The notes: generated by a model from the letters alone, not told the origin. DNA of 64,000 nucleotides from Strigamia acuminata (GCA_949358305.1 OX442316.1:10230001-10294000); one strand, 5' to 3'; counted from the first letter of the stretch, positions 1 through 10,417 are shown. Numbers and translations are program-made.

Positions 1-999
1 AGAATCAGACGCAGTAACTGACGTTGGTTCGTTTGCCGGAATGCTTTCTGCTGAGACAACTGGAGTCCCATCAATCGCAGGGGTGGGAGTTTCCGGCTCG
101 CGTTGTGGCTCCGTAAATCCTCCTCGTGGAGTCGAGGTGCTGGACATTTGTGCCGGGTCTACATAAATAGCCTGCTCCGGGCCCTGGTGGATGAGGCCAC
201 ATTCGCGACACATCGCCCAATTGCGTGCTGTCGGCGTACTTAGCCCCTTGACGATAAATGGAAGAATTTCTTCATTCCACATGCTGGATATGGCAACGCG
301 CTTACCACCGTGACAGTTCACGCAGACTACGGCGTGAATGCCGGATAACAAGGACGACAACCATCCGCATCCTGCGCACAATGGGCAGAACATCAGCTTC
401 GACTTTGGCATGATGTTAGTCCCCAAGGCGGCAGCTTCCATATCTCGAAATACGTGTTCTCTTCGCTGCTTCCGGTAACTTGGCAAATTTAGCTCCGATA
501 TCGAACGAGCTTGCGATGTTGGGCGGGTCAGCGCTTCGGATGAAGATGCCAACGTGGACTTGGTGGGTCCTTTGGATTTGCCAGTCTTGCCTCGACTAGC
601 GGTATCACGCGGATTTCGTGGTCGGGCAAACTGCCTGCTGGTAGCTGGAGGCGGAGCTTCTTCAACCGATTCTTCTTCTTGTGAGAAGTCATCTTGGCGC
701 CGTCTCCTCGAGGCAGAACGGGAGTATTGTGACGAGTCGTCAGAAAAATCCCAATTCGGCGCATCATAGGTTACGACACGCTGACTCGCTTGACGGCCTC
801 TGGAAGGACGTGAGTCGGTCGGGCTAACACCCATGGCGGTCCTAATTCGGGGCGGTACGAGATCCGGGTTATCACGGGCCCAGTTGGCGACGAGCTCGGG
901 GTCAGAGGAGGGATTAACAAAGCGATAATCCGGTTCTTCAGACTCTTCTGTATCCCAATGCACGTACTGTCGCTTGCTAGCACGACCTCGGCGACTCAT
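1..999 (-). CDS. Unidentified cysteine-containing protein, partial, possible third ORF of the gypsy element
   Basis: An uninterrupted frame starts with ATG at 999 and runs through base 1 without a stop, at least 333 residues. The first 170 residues are polar and rich in Ser, Arg, Glu and Pro. Around residues 195-255 there are clustered cysteine pairs (CPLCAGCGW, VCVNCHGG, CRECGLIH) that look like a zinc-binding module. The visible tail is again low complexity. No signal peptide or membrane segment is seen, so an Env-like role is not supported by this part. It lies on the same strand as gag-pol, 627 bp beyond the pol stop. It could be an accessory ORF of that element or the gag-like protein of another element; I do not recognise the family. 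Confidence 0.55.
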   Translation of the reverse strand, partial: MSRRGRASKRQYVHWDTEESEEPDYRFVNPSSDPELVANWARDNPDLVPPRIRTAMGVSPTDSRPSRGRQASQRVVTYDAPNWDFSDDSSQYSRSASRRRRQDDFSQEEESVEEAPPPATSRQFARPRNPRDTASRGKTGKSKGPTKSTLASSSEALTRPTSQARSISELNLPSYRKQRREHVFRDMEAAALGTNIMPKSKLMFCPLCAGCGWLSSLLSGIHAVVCVNCHGGKRVAISSMWNEEILPFIVKGLSTPTARNWAMCRECGLIHQGPEQAIYVDPAQMSSTSTPRGGFTEPQREPETPTPAIDGTPVVSAESIPANEPTSVTASDS

Positions 1000-1626
1000 T
1001 GCATTAACTAGGTGCAGTCCTAACAGGGTATATTTGGCTAGTTTAACGTCTAGCTTCGCGTATTTGCGAGGGCTGCTCGGTTCCGGCGACGTTGGCCGAT
1101 AAAGACGTTGTGCGGCACGTGCAAATTCTAAGTCTGCCGTAATGGACGCGGAAAATCACGTAGTGAATTCGCGAAAGGCTTACTCGCGATTTTGTCCACG
1201 AGATGGTTTCGATAATCAGCGTCGTGTCGATAATTTCTGAATTTGAATAAATTTCAGCGAAAATCCGTTAAAGCGTCGAAGGGTCGAGAATAATCCTTGA
1301 TTTCAGTCCAGTACAAAACTTGGCGAACAAGTGAGTGATAATCTCAAACCAGGGGTTAAGGGGAGTTTCGAGGAGTAATTTGATTGGTTTGTAATTACTC
1401 ATCTCGAAGTTTCTATTAACCCAAAGGGGGAAACACAGTTTCAAGTAAATGTTTACACGTAGATTAATTTGAATACAATCAGCTTGTGTAAAAAATAACT
1501 CAAACATTTGTTAAATTTTATCCACATCAAAAAAAAAAATGTTTTTAATTAATAAAATTTAACAATTCTTCGTGAATATGATTGGAAATATTTATTTAAA
1601 ATAAAATATTTTCAATATATTGTGTC
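1000..1626. other. Spacer between pol and the third reading frame
   Basis: No convincing gene is seen. It is AT-rich close to pol and GC-richer towards 1000. It contains no copy of the LTR found at 8829-10417. A 79-residue minus-strand frame at 1268-1507 has no recognisable features. Confidence 0.5.
1509..1564. repeat. Short inverted repeat, 13-bp arms
   Basis: TGTTAAATTTTAT at 1509-1521 is repeated as its exact reverse complement at 1552-1564, with a 30-bp loop containing an A-run. It sits just downstream of the pol stop on the minus strand and could form an RNA hairpin near the end of the pol message or be a relic of a tiny transposon. Confidence 0.6.
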
Positions 1627-4600
1627 CTAACCCAACTTGACTTGTTTTAGACAATTTACGAGTTGTACAAAATCGGTCACGTATTTTGTGTTCGGCTTGG
1701 GTCTACGTTTAGACTGTCGAACGGGAGATGGAAATCTTTTCCTCTTTTTGGATGAATTTTGAGGAGTTTCGTCCTCTTTAGAAGAAATCTGAGAAGTTTC
1801 CTCCTCTTTCTCTTCAACTAAATCCTCTGTTTCCATGGACACAGGTTCATTTATTAATTCTGAAGAATTAATAACCTGACCTGCCATCCAATCTGGAGTC
1901 GGGTGTGATTCGTTGGTACCGACTTTCTGATCTAATGTCCATTCCTCAATCGGGTAACTTGGGATATAAGGCATTAAATCCTGTATGTTGATCGCTTTTG
2001 CTTTCGTGTTATCAGAAAGCTTACGTAGTGTGTAGGAACCTCCGCCGAGAACAGCCGTAATTTCCCAAGGTCCATCACGTTTCTCAGCGAATCCTGCCGA
2101 AATCCCTTTATCTTTATTTGATAAAATATGTGTGGCTTTCCACACGAGATCTCCTTTGGCAAATTGACAAATATAATATTTGTCTTTATGTAGTCGATCA
2201 TGCTTTTCGTAATTCGATTGAATTTTCCGATGCATTTCGCTGTGTGCACGTCTAATTACGTCTAAAATACTATAGACATAAGCTTCGGGATTCTCTTTGT
2301 CGAATTTGATGGCGTGTTTAGTAATACGCGGGTCAAATGGCAAAGGGACGATTCTTCCCGTATTAAGAATCATCGGAGAACAATTTGTTGCCTCGGACTT
2401 AGCGGTGCGCATCGCAAAGGCAAAAGAATTTAAATATTTTGGCCAGTGGGAGTGAATGTCCGAGTATAAAGCTAACATCATCTTTAAAGTCCTGTTTGCT
2501 CGCTCTGTAATATTAGCGGCAGCGTGATATGGGCTAATGTGAGCAATATCTACGTGATTTTTTCGACAAAAATCATTAAATATTGTCGACACGAATTGTT
2601 TGCCGTTGTCGGAGATTATCTTTTTTGGATATCCCCAACGGTGGAAAACTTCGCTCATCTTATTAACAATGCATTCACTTGATGCAGTTGCTAGTGGGAA
2701 GACTTCAATCCATTTTGTACAATTATCAATGATTACTAAAATCCATTTTAATTGTGAACGACCGGCTGGCTTTGGTCCCATCAGGTCAATGCTTATTGTC
2801 TCCCACGGGTTGGTCATGTTGTGGGGTGTATAGCTTGCCCGATGCTTTTGGTGTTGACTAGGTTTGTATTGTTGGCAATGAGTGCAACTGCGAACGTAGT
2901 TTCGAGTGTCTTTGCTCATTCTAGGCCAGAAATACATCTTCTTTGCTCTATCTAGGGTTTTACTCATGCCAGCGTGTCCTGTAAGTGGGTGGCCATGGCA
3001 TGCGAATAATGCACGTCTCACAAGAGAGCGTGGAATTACCGCCTTAAACCCGTTGCCGGAGTCGTTTAACTCCTCCTCATCGGTCGGAGCAAAATAAATT
3101 AGCATAACACCTTTATTTTCTTCCGGTTCGTCGAGAGTGTAGCCACGAATCGCATTTAACCAATGTTTATCCGTGATACGATTTTTTAATTTTTCGTCTC
3201 CTTTTAGGTAAACAAGGATTTTACTACATGCTGGATCTTTAAGCTGCGCTTCGATAATTTCGTCTCGCGTCGGCGGAACTACTTTTAGGATATCTGTTAG
3301 CGCAGTGTGTACATTTTCGTGATTACAATTGTGGACATCTATATGTCTGCAATTTTCTCTCGTACATCCTTCTTCCTCCCCCTTTTCTCCAGAATCATGA
3401 AATCTAACTGGATTATATGATTCTGAGAAAAAATCCAAACTAAGGCCAACATTTGTGAGAAAATGTTTGCGCTCAGTCTCCGTCACTTGTAAAGATGCAC
3501 ACCTGTTTCCATTCCAAGTTGGATAGAAATGGGTGATCTCCTCTGGTTCGATATAATCATAATCCGGAGTGTCTAGTGCAGACAGTGGAGCGCGTGATAA
3601 TGCGTCCGCTACTTGGTTCATTGCACCGCGTCTAAAAATAATTTTAAACGCGCCACATTGTATTTTGACGGCCCAACGACCAAACCTTCCCGATGGTTCC
3701 GGCGTACTCATCAACCAGCTAAGGGCCTTAGCATCGGACTCGAGAGTGAAAGTCGTGTATTCAATATAAGGGCGAAATCTTTCGATTGCCCATACAACGG
3801 CCAAACACTCCAATTCCGGCGTAGAATACCTTACTTCGGCCCCGTGTAACACTCGACTGGCGTACGCGACTGCTTTTGGGACCATAATTAATTTCTGTTT
3901 CTTTTCACAGAATAATTCTACGTCTTGACAGAGTACTGCACCTAAACCTGAATGAGAAGCATCTGTCAAAATGACAAAAGGCTTATTCATATCTGGCATG
4001 TGGAGAAGGGCTTGGTCCTTGTCACACAAAATATCTTTGATAGTTTCGAATGCAGTTGTTTGTGGATCATCCCACACAAACTTTGCTTGATCATGCATAA
4101 TATTGGTCAATGGACGAGCAATATTTGCGATGTTAGGAATGAATTTTCGGAAAAAATTCGCAAGTCCTACAAATCTTTGAATGTCTTTAGAACAAGTCGG
4201 TTTGGGAAAATTCCTTACAGCCGAGACTTTGTCCGGGTCTGGAAGAAGAGATCCCTCGGAAATTAAATGGCCTAAAAATCGTAATGATGTTCGACCAAAT
4301 TTTGACTTGTCTTTATTGATAGTTAGATTTGCGGCATCTAACTTCTCAAGTACGTCTTTAATATGTAATAAATGATTTTCCCATGTGTCGGAAAAAATAA
4401 TTATATCGTCTAAGTAGACCAGAGCGTGTTTATATAAAGAGTCACCCAATACGGTAGTCATGAGGTGTTGAAAAGAGCTAGGTGCATTACAAAGACCAAA
4501 TGGCAGTCTCTTGAATTGAAATTTGCCTTTTGGAGTGTAAAAAGCAGTTTTGCTCTTATCCTCCTCCTCCATTTCCATTTGATGATAACCTTTAGTTAAA

Positions 4601-5907
4601 TCAATGGATGTAAAGTACTTGGCCTGATTAGTATGGTGAATTAATAGGTCAATACTTGGCATTTGAATTGCATCAACTTCTGTGATCGCATTCAACCAGC
4701 GGTAGTCGATACATAATCGATACTTCCCGCCGGGTTTAGCCACTATGACGGGGTGACTTATATAAGGGCCAGTGGCAGGTTCGATTAACCCATCAGCCTC
4801 TAACTCCTCGACCAATTCCGTCATAATGGCCTTCTTGGCTGGATTGTACATTCTATATGGCTGGTGTTTCCAAGTAGCACCAGGTTTAAACTTGATGCTG
4901 TGCTTGGCCACCTTCGTACAGCCCAATTGATCTCGAAATACGTTTTTTAATTGCAAAAGAACGTTTACGAGTAACCGTTTTTCTTCCGCCGAGCTGTTGC
5001 AGCCTTCGACGAGTTTTTCTGCCCAATCAGGTGAAGTGGGAGTTCCTTCACCTTGGAGACCCAAAGTCCTAATGCTTGCTAAACAACAGTTAAGTTCAGT
5101 GGTCTCGTATGGCGCTGTCCATCCGGGCATGTCATCACAGGTGAACACAGCCCGTCGAGGATTAGGGTTTATCCCCGTTCTACGCATAAAATTGTGACCC
5201 AAAATCAACCCACATACATTCTTGTGTAGAATTATGAAGGTCATAGGTGTAACTCTCCTTTTATCGGCCCATTTGACACAAAGACAAACTTGACCGATAG
5301 GTCGGTGATCTATTCCGACCGCGCAGACACGCATTCCGCGGGGACATTCTTGTATGAATTCCACCGGAATTTCTGTGTTTGAAAGGAGTTGTACTCCAAT
5401 AAAACATTGGGTGGCTCCAGAGTCCATTAGTGCGTTGTAATCTAAACCTCCAATTTGGACATTCATACGCGGATCATCTTTGCCACCATTAATTAATTTG
5501 CTATTGCAAAGTTTGCCAAGAAATATTTTTCGTCCTTTCTTGTTCCATTTTTCAAGTTTAAGAAGTTTTCTTAACTTGAAAACTTTGGGTACAAGCGGTT
5601 TCTTGGGTGCATTCCAGCTTCCACTGAAAATACTCAAATTTTCTAGTTGGTCTGTCATGACTTTTAAATTCTCATCGACACCACCAGTGGAACTACTAGC
5701 TTTCCGACAGACAGGCACTGCTTCGTAAGAAATGACCAACGATGGTGGTTTATTCTTCGAATCATCGACATAAGGTACTGTGAGATGACTAGGCTTATGT
5801 CTTATTTTAATTTCTTTTTTATGAAAAAATAAATCATTTGAAAATTCCGAGAGAGGAAACAACTCGTTAGGCGGGGGTTGGGCAACTTGAACAACCCCCT
5901 GAATCAG
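1627..5907 (-). CDS. pol: Ty3/gypsy Pol polyprotein (protease, RT, RNase H, integrase)
   Basis: The frame runs to a stop at 1627-1629 and is open upstream past 5862 into the gag frame. No ATG is needed if it is made by -1 frameshifting at 5907-5913. Counting residues from 5862: aspartic protease with DSG near residue 147, reverse transcriptase with YLDD near residue 484, RNase H starting at TDAS, an HHCC zinc domain near residue 955, and a DDE integrase core with DLMGPK, SDNGKQF and a downstream glutamate (ITERAN). The C-terminus is lysine- and glutamate-rich. The length of about 1411 aa and domain order PR-RT-RH-IN are usual for Ty3/gypsy. No frame break is visible, so enzymatic activity is plausible but untested. 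Confidence 0.93.
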   Translation of the reverse strand: MIQGVVQVAQPPPNELFPLSEFSNDLFFHKKEIKIRHKPSHLTVPYVDDSKNKPPSLVISYEAVPVCRKASSSTGGVDENLKVMTDQLENLSIFSGSWNAPKKPLVPKVFKLRKLLKLEKWNKKGRKIFLGKLCNSKLINGGKDDPRMNVQIGGLDYNALMDSGATQCFIGVQLLSNTEIPVEFIQECPRGMRVCAVGIDHRPIGQVCLCVKWADKRRVTPMTFIILHKNVCGLILGHNFMRRTGINPNPRRAVFTCDDMPGWTAPYETTELNCCLASIRTLGLQGEGTPTSPDWAEKLVEGCNSSAEEKRLLVNVLLQLKNVFRDQLGCTKVAKHSIKFKPGATWKHQPYRMYNPAKKAIMTELVEELEADGLIEPATGPYISHPVIVAKPGGKYRLCIDYRWLNAITEVDAIQMPSIDLLIHHTNQAKYFTSIDLTKGYHQMEMEEEDKSKTAFYTPKGKFQFKRLPFGLCNAPSSFQHLMTTVLGDSLYKHALVYLDDIIIFSDTWENHLLHIKDVLEKLDAANLTINKDKSKFGRTSLRFLGHLISEGSLLPDPDKVSAVRNFPKPTCSKDIQRFVGLANFFRKFIPNIANIARPLTNIMHDQAKFVWDDPQTTAFETIKDILCDKDQALLHMPDMNKPFVILTDASHSGLGAVLCQDVELFCEKKQKLIMVPKAVAYASRVLHGAEVRYSTPELECLAVVWAIERFRPYIEYTTFTLESDAKALSWLMSTPEPSGRFGRWAVKIQCGAFKIIFRRGAMNQVADALSRAPLSALDTPDYDYIEPEEITHFYPTWNGNRCASLQVTETERKHFLTNVGLSLDFFSESYNPVRFHDSGEKGEEEGCTRENCRHIDVHNCNHENVHTALTDILKVVPPTRDEIIEAQLKDPACSKILVYLKGDEKLKNRITDKHWLNAIRGYTLDEPEENKGVMLIYFAPTDEEELNDSGNGFKAVIPRSLVRRALFACHGHPLTGHAGMSKTLDRAKKMYFWPRMSKDTRNYVRSCTHCQQYKPSQHQKHRASYTPHNMTNPWETISIDLMGPKPAGRSQLKWILVIIDNCTKWIEVFPLATASSECIVNKMSEVFHRWGYPKKIISDNGKQFVSTIFNDFCRKNHVDIAHISPYHAAANITERANRTLKMMLALYSDIHSHWPKYLNSFAFAMRTAKSEATNCSPMILNTGRIVPLPFDPRITKHAIKFDKENPEAYVYSILDVIRRAHSEMHRKIQSNYEKHDRLHKDKYYICQFAKGDLVWKATHILSNKDKGISAGFAEKRDGPWEITAVLGGGSYTLRKLSDNTKAKAINIQDLMPYIPSYPIEEWTLDQKVGTNESHPTPDWMAGQVINSSELINEPVSMETEDLVEEKEEETSQISSKEDETPQNSSKKRKRFPSPVRQSKRRPKPNTKYVTDFVQLVNCLKQVKLG

Positions 5908-5913
5908 TTTTTT
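5904..5913 (-). promoter_or_regulatory. -1 ribosomal frameshift heptamer A AAA AAC at gag end
   Basis: On the minus strand the last gag codons are gag aca aaa aac tga. The heptamer A AAA AAC (5913-5907) is in the gag phase required for simultaneous slippage, and the next codon after a -1 slip enters the pol frame, which is open there. This is a canonical X XXY YYZ site directly before the gag stop. Confidence 0.8.
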
Positions 5914-7952
5914 GTCTCATCGGGAGTGACTGACTCAGTGGCTGCTGGTAAATGCTTAATTAACAGGTCAACCATGTTTTTCTGGAAGTCAGTAAATTTG
6001 GAGTCTAAAGTTTCTGACGTAACCCAATTTTGTTTGGGTCGTTTAAACTCGGGGTTGGGAGCAGAGTGGTTAAATCTTTTATTTGAATTTAACGAGTCTG
6101 TTTTCCCTGCTAATTTTTTGGCAAGGGCGGGACATTCTCTTTTAAAATGTCCAGGCTCGTGACAGAAAAAGCATTTTCCAGTAGTCTTTTCATACTGGGC
6201 GGCAAATAATCGCTCCATTGAACCATCGTCAGTTGAGTCGTCATTTTCCGACTCGTCTTCATCTTCAACTTCATCTTGTGTTTGCGTTAAACGTAGTGAG
6301 GTTTTGGATGGAAAAATCTTAGATTTTTCGTGAAGTTTGGGAGTAGGATGATTCTCTCGATTATCGTACTCCAATTTGGCTGCAAGTTGAGAACTTTCAA
6401 ACTTAGAGCGATTTGCTCCTACATATTGTAGAATGTCATCTACTGTAAAGTTACCATACATTCCTTGTGTACATAACGCCGTGAAACTTTCTTGAGTTAG
6501 ATTGTCGAATAATTGCGCACGTCCAGTTTTATCACCTGGCGGCACTTCACCTTGTTCTTGCGTATAACGCAGAAGAAAACTATAAAGTGATTCGTCGGCT
6601 CGTTGTTTTACATTAAGAAGTCGCCTTTCTCTTGTAAGTGGAACGAGGTCGAAACAATCGAGAAAAGAGGCTTCGAAAGTTCGCCAACTGTTAAAAGTAT
6701 GGCGTTGCTTATGGAACCAACGTTGTGCATGGCCTAATAGTCGTCCAGGTACAGCAGTGTGTACCATGTCGTCTAAAGGAATGCCTTTCCCGAGTGCGAC
6801 AGCTTTGACGATTTCAAGGAATCGCGCAACCTCTGTCTGTTTCCCGTCAAAAATAGGAATCTCGATTCCTTTTCCAAAATTCTGACTGGGATTACTCGGG
6901 CTTCGAATCTGACCAACCAAACCCTGAATAATTTGTTTTACGTTTTCGTCTGACAAATTAGAAGCAGAGTTCGAATTGGGTGTAGACCGACTTTCTTGGT
7001 CTCTGGGTGGCGGATTTGGTTCTTCTCGAAAATTTTGGCGTCTATCAGGTGGCGGAGGAGAACGAGAATTATTACGTCGGTGGAAATTATTGTTATAATT
7101 TCCCCCTCCACCAGCGTGAGATTCGTCACTACTCGAGTTAGGATCGGAGTCACGAGGGTCACCAGGAGCTCTGGGAAATCGTTGATTTCTCGGCGGAGCT
7201 CGTCCACCCTGAGAGCGGGAATTTCTATAATTCCTAAAATCCCCATCAGATTGGGTGTGAGATTGAAAATTTTGATAATTTTCATTTCTCCCCCTTGGTA
7301 GGACCGACAGATTAGTTCGAGGCTGTGGAACTCGAAAAGAATCATTCAAATTCCCAGTGGGAGCGGGTAAATTATTATTTACTGCCGTCGCACTTGGCAA
7401 ATTTCGGGAAATTGGCGCAGAAATATTTCCTTGTCCGGAATTTCCCATTCTTTCGGCCGAATTCGATCGCCAAGAACTAGCTGGTAACTGAATCGAAGGT
7501 TGAACGGATAATGAAGAATTTAACTGCCCATTGTCGTCACGAGCAACATTCATTCGCCATCCAGGTAATTGCTGGTAGCGATATGTGGCCGGTGGTCGAG
7601 GGCCAGTTCGATCTACAGAAACACTTCGTTCGTTGGTTACAACTACATCGGGAGTAATTACACGATTTCTCTCGTGATGATTATTCGCCGTGTATTGTTG
7701 AGCTTCACACAGAGAGGAAAACTGCGTCACTTCCAATTGGTAATGGCGACAGTAAACCTCTAAATCATGCGGGACGGATAGTGGATCCGTTTGAGAACTA
7801 CCTGGGTTGGAAACGTCTCTAGGAACATTTTCTTCCCCCTGGCTTTCTAAATCAGACTCCACAATTCCTCCTGGTGTTTCACACATACCACCACGTCGTC
7901 GTGCTCCACGATTTCCTCGTGTTCCACGAACTCTTACAGGTCTACGGGCCAT
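5904..7952 (-). CDS. gag: Ty3/gypsy Gag polyprotein
   Basis: The first ATG is at 7952 (MARRPVRV); the frame continues nine bases upstream only through a non-ATG codon. The product is about 682 aa. The N-terminal half is rich in Asn, Arg, Ser, Gly and Pro (probably disordered, RNA-binding). A capsid-like segment with IPIFDGKQTEVARFLE and AQRWFHKQRHTFNSW lies around residues 370-520. An acidic stretch is followed by one CCHC zinc knuckle, CFFCHEPGHFKREC, near residue 610. It packages element RNA into virus-like particles. It ends in the frameshift site that leads into pol. Confidence 0.9.
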   Translation of the reverse strand: MARRPVRVRGTRGNRGARRRGGMCETPGGIVESDLESQGEENVPRDVSNPGSSQTDPLSVPHDLEVYCRHYQLEVTQFSSLCEAQQYTANNHHERNRVITPDVVVTNERSVSVDRTGPRPPATYRYQQLPGWRMNVARDDNGQLNSSLSVQPSIQLPASSWRSNSAERMGNSGQGNISAPISRNLPSATAVNNNLPAPTGNLNDSFRVPQPRTNLSVLPRGRNENYQNFQSHTQSDGDFRNYRNSRSQGGRAPPRNQRFPRAPGDPRDSDPNSSSDESHAGGGGNYNNNFHRRNNSRSPPPPDRRQNFREEPNPPPRDQESRSTPNSNSASNLSDENVKQIIQGLVGQIRSPSNPSQNFGKGIEIPIFDGKQTEVARFLEIVKAVALGKGIPLDDMVHTAVPGRLLGHAQRWFHKQRHTFNSWRTFEASFLDCFDLVPLTRERRLLNVKQRADESLYSFLLRYTQEQGEVPPGDKTGRAQLFDNLTQESFTALCTQGMYGNFTVDDILQYVGANRSKFESSQLAAKLEYDNRENHPTPKLHEKSKIFPSKTSLRLTQTQDEVEDEDESENDDSTDDGSMERLFAAQYEKTTGKCFFCHEPGHFKRECPALAKKLAGKTDSLNSNKRFNHSAPNPEFKRPKQNWVTSETLDSKFTDFQKNMVDLLIKHLPAATESVTPDETKN

Positions 7953-8808
7953 AATACTCAAAGAAATACACGTACAAAAGAAAAAATAAACTTTAACTGA
8001 ACTAGCGTAAATGTAACACGCTTAATATTAAACTAAGAAATAATTTGAAAAAATACAACCTTAGCTGCTGAAACTGAAGTGGCTTCGGAAAAACTGTCCT
8101 ATTGCGTGGTCAAGAATGGTCCAAACGGGCACTGGTCACAAAGGCACAACTGGATGGTCGCACTGTCGAAAAGCAAGTGTGGCTGAATATTGGTTGTCAA
8201 ACTAGCTTCCGGAAAATCTCCTTTGTCAAGACAGTCTGCTGTGATTGGCGATGTTGAAAAATTCCTGATAATTTCTAATCCGAAATTCTCAACAATGTCA
8301 CATCTGGATGACCTACTCCGAGCTGCATCGTGAGTGGTTCTCTTTGTCACATTCTTTACTTTGTTAAAGATTAAAATAATAATCAAAAACATTGAAAACA
8401 GAACAATAGAAACTTGGTCAAGTTTTTAACCAGCAAAATAAAATACTTTAACTTTTTATTTTTCAGTCAGCAGGATTTCTAGTCAAATTCGTTTTTTGAT
8501 CAAAATTCAAGGTTTCGAAATTTTCCAGAATATAGCTGAATATTCTGGGAAACTCAATAAAATCATAATAGATTTTTCGTAAGAGATTCGGAATTATAAT
8601 GAGTTTTTTTCAAAATAATCCAAAAATTCGAATTCAGATATTTCCAAAAGATAATGAGAATTTTTTGAAAGCAAATGGATATTTCACAGTAAATTTATAG
8701 AGAAAAATCGGAAATTTTCTAATTATAATATCTATATAAAATAATCAAGAAAATTCATTTTTCAATTTTACACTTGATCACAGAGTTCACTTCAATAAAA
8801 TGCAACCT
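7953..8808 (-). other. Gypsy leader between primer site and gag
   Basis: AT-rich untranslated leader of about 850 bp. A 97-residue minus-strand frame (8099-8392) has no recognisable domain and is probably chance. Nothing else was recognised. Confidence 0.5.
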
Positions 8809-8826
8809 ATCTCGGTAGAACCTCCA
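8809..8826 (-). promoter_or_regulatory. Primer-binding site, tRNA-Gln
   Basis: The plus strand reads ATCTCGGTAGAACCTCCA, which equals the 3' end of animal tRNA-Gln including CCA with one mismatch. The minus strand therefore carries a complementary primer site. It lies 2 bp from the LTR end, in the correct orientation for the minus-strand gag-pol. Confidence 0.75.
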
Positions 8827-8828
8827 CG

Positions 8829-10417
8829 TGTGACGATTACCTTCTGGAGATAGCAATTGCTAAACTAAAGTGTGAACTATCTGTGTGAAAATGTAAAATA
8901 TGCAAACCTGATGTTTTCTCAAAACATATAACATTTATTCCGGTTTGAACCTTATATAAATACTATGCCTACAAGTGGCTAAAATGACGAGAAGTTAAAC
9001 TATACAGTTGTTTGGCAAAAGCCCTGAAATAATATCATTTGAAGGCTTCAGTCATGCAATAAGAATTTGTAACGGTCTTATTGCTGTGACGTAAAAGATG
9101 TCATCTATGAATGGCTTTGGCTTCTAAATGGTCCGGGGTTTGGTTCTAAAAGGCGTGTAAATGGTTAGGCTGGGTGGGTTATATCCGAGAGGTGCGGTTG
9201 ACTTTTCTGTATCGTCACACACATCGCATCGCAGATAATTATTGTAATCAATAATTATTGCGAGATGTAACAATGTGAGAATAAATATTCATATTAATTC
9301 TATGGAATTGATCATGATATTTTATAGTCACAAACTTAACTAAAACTATGAAAATAAGTAAAATATATTAAAATAGCGCCGAGCTATTTTTGCCCCGAGT
9401 GCAATCAACATCTAAGTTAGACTTAAATGTTCCGTCAAACCAATAACGAATTGAATCGAAATATCTCGCAGGAAAGGTTATCCATCGCCGGGAAATTACT
9501 CCACTCGGTCCTGGCTGGCGGGAGAGTAACCGGGAAATTACTCCGCGTCGATCACTCTGATAATGCGTCTGTGAAATATAAATACTCCACTCTAGATTCT
9601 ACATTACCAATGCGTCTGTGAATTTTACTCCACTCTAGATTCTGCACTCTACAACGGAATGTTGGCATGAAGCTGGAGGGAGTGCGTCTGTGGGTTGTAC
9701 CCCACTCTAGATACTACACTTAAATGTGTCTGTGAATTACTCACTCTAGTTACAACATTTCTACAACGGAATGTTGGCATGAAGAGGCGGGCAGTGTGTC
9801 TGTGAGTCTTCTACCCACTCTAGATACTTACACTAAATACAAAGTATTTCTACAACGGATTGTCGGAACGCAGAGAAGTATAATATGTGCTCAAGTAATA
9901 TCAGTATCCAACAAAAACAGAACAAGAGCGAGCTATATCCGTTTTGCAGGGGGATATATACTCGGTGAGGAGAATAGCTGTTCAATGATCCAATGGGATC
10001 ACTGGGCAGTCAAATCCATCCAATCCTAGGTCATAGGAAGTGGATACTCAGGACATAGTCTTCTACTAGGTCCAAAACAGGAACTGGATACGCAGGACAC
10101 ATTTTGGATTAAGTCCCTTTGACTATAATCCAAAAGGAGTCCAACTCACAGTGGGTGATGGGGGGTGACTTCACCAGGTGTAGAGGTTGCACATAATTCA
10201 ATAGAATTATGTGACAAATAAATCAACTAGCATTTAAACATCCAAAAGTATTTAAAAGTGTCTAAAGTTGCAGTGGAATAAAATATAAATAGTAATTTAT
10301 ATTTTATTCACTCAAAAATTGTCGAAATTTGAATTTACCGCTAAAACGCATCAGCGCCATCTATCGGTGAAGTAATCGTCCTATACTAACAAAGTGCATG
10401 ACAGTGTAACCGTCACA
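8829..10417 (-). repeat. Probable 5' LTR of the gypsy element
   Basis: The boundary next to the primer site begins TGTGACG on the plus strand, and CGTCACA ends at 10417, so the unit has the 7-bp terminal inverted repeat TGTGACG/CGTCACA with TG...CA ends and is 1589 bp long. The second LTR is not in the window, so the outer edge rests on the terminal match only. It contains a block of degenerate repeats. Confidence 0.6.
9425..9850. repeat. Degenerate tandem repeats inside the gypsy LTR
   Basis: Motifs such as TGCGTCTGTGAAT, CCACTCTAGAT and CTACAACGGAATGTTGGCAT recur at irregular spacing four or more times. They look like diverged tandem duplications in the LTR and could act as transcriptional control repeats. 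Confidence 0.6.

Larger units (their letters stand above)
1..10417 (-). mobile_element. Ty3/gypsy-type LTR retroelement, left end outside window
   Basis: Reading on the minus strand the order is a 5' LTR (10417-8829), a primer-binding site matching the 3' end of tRNA-Gln, a leader, gag with a zinc knuckle, and pol with protease, reverse transcriptase, RNase H and integrase. After a 627-bp gap comes another long open frame that leaves the window. No copy of the LTR is found between pol and base 1, so the 3' LTR must lie to the left if the element is complete. Gag and pol have no internal stops, which suggests a young copy. Whether the last reading frame belongs to the element is an inference from strand, order and the missing 3' LTR. 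Confidence 0.75.

Noticed and set aside
1000-1626. 3' LTR of the gypsy element between pol and the third ORF
   Set aside because: No segment matches 8829-10417 and no CGTCACA or TGTGACG end is present.
8099-8392. A 97-residue minus-strand frame in the gypsy leader
   Set aside because: No domain, not conserved in position with known elements, and compatible with chance.
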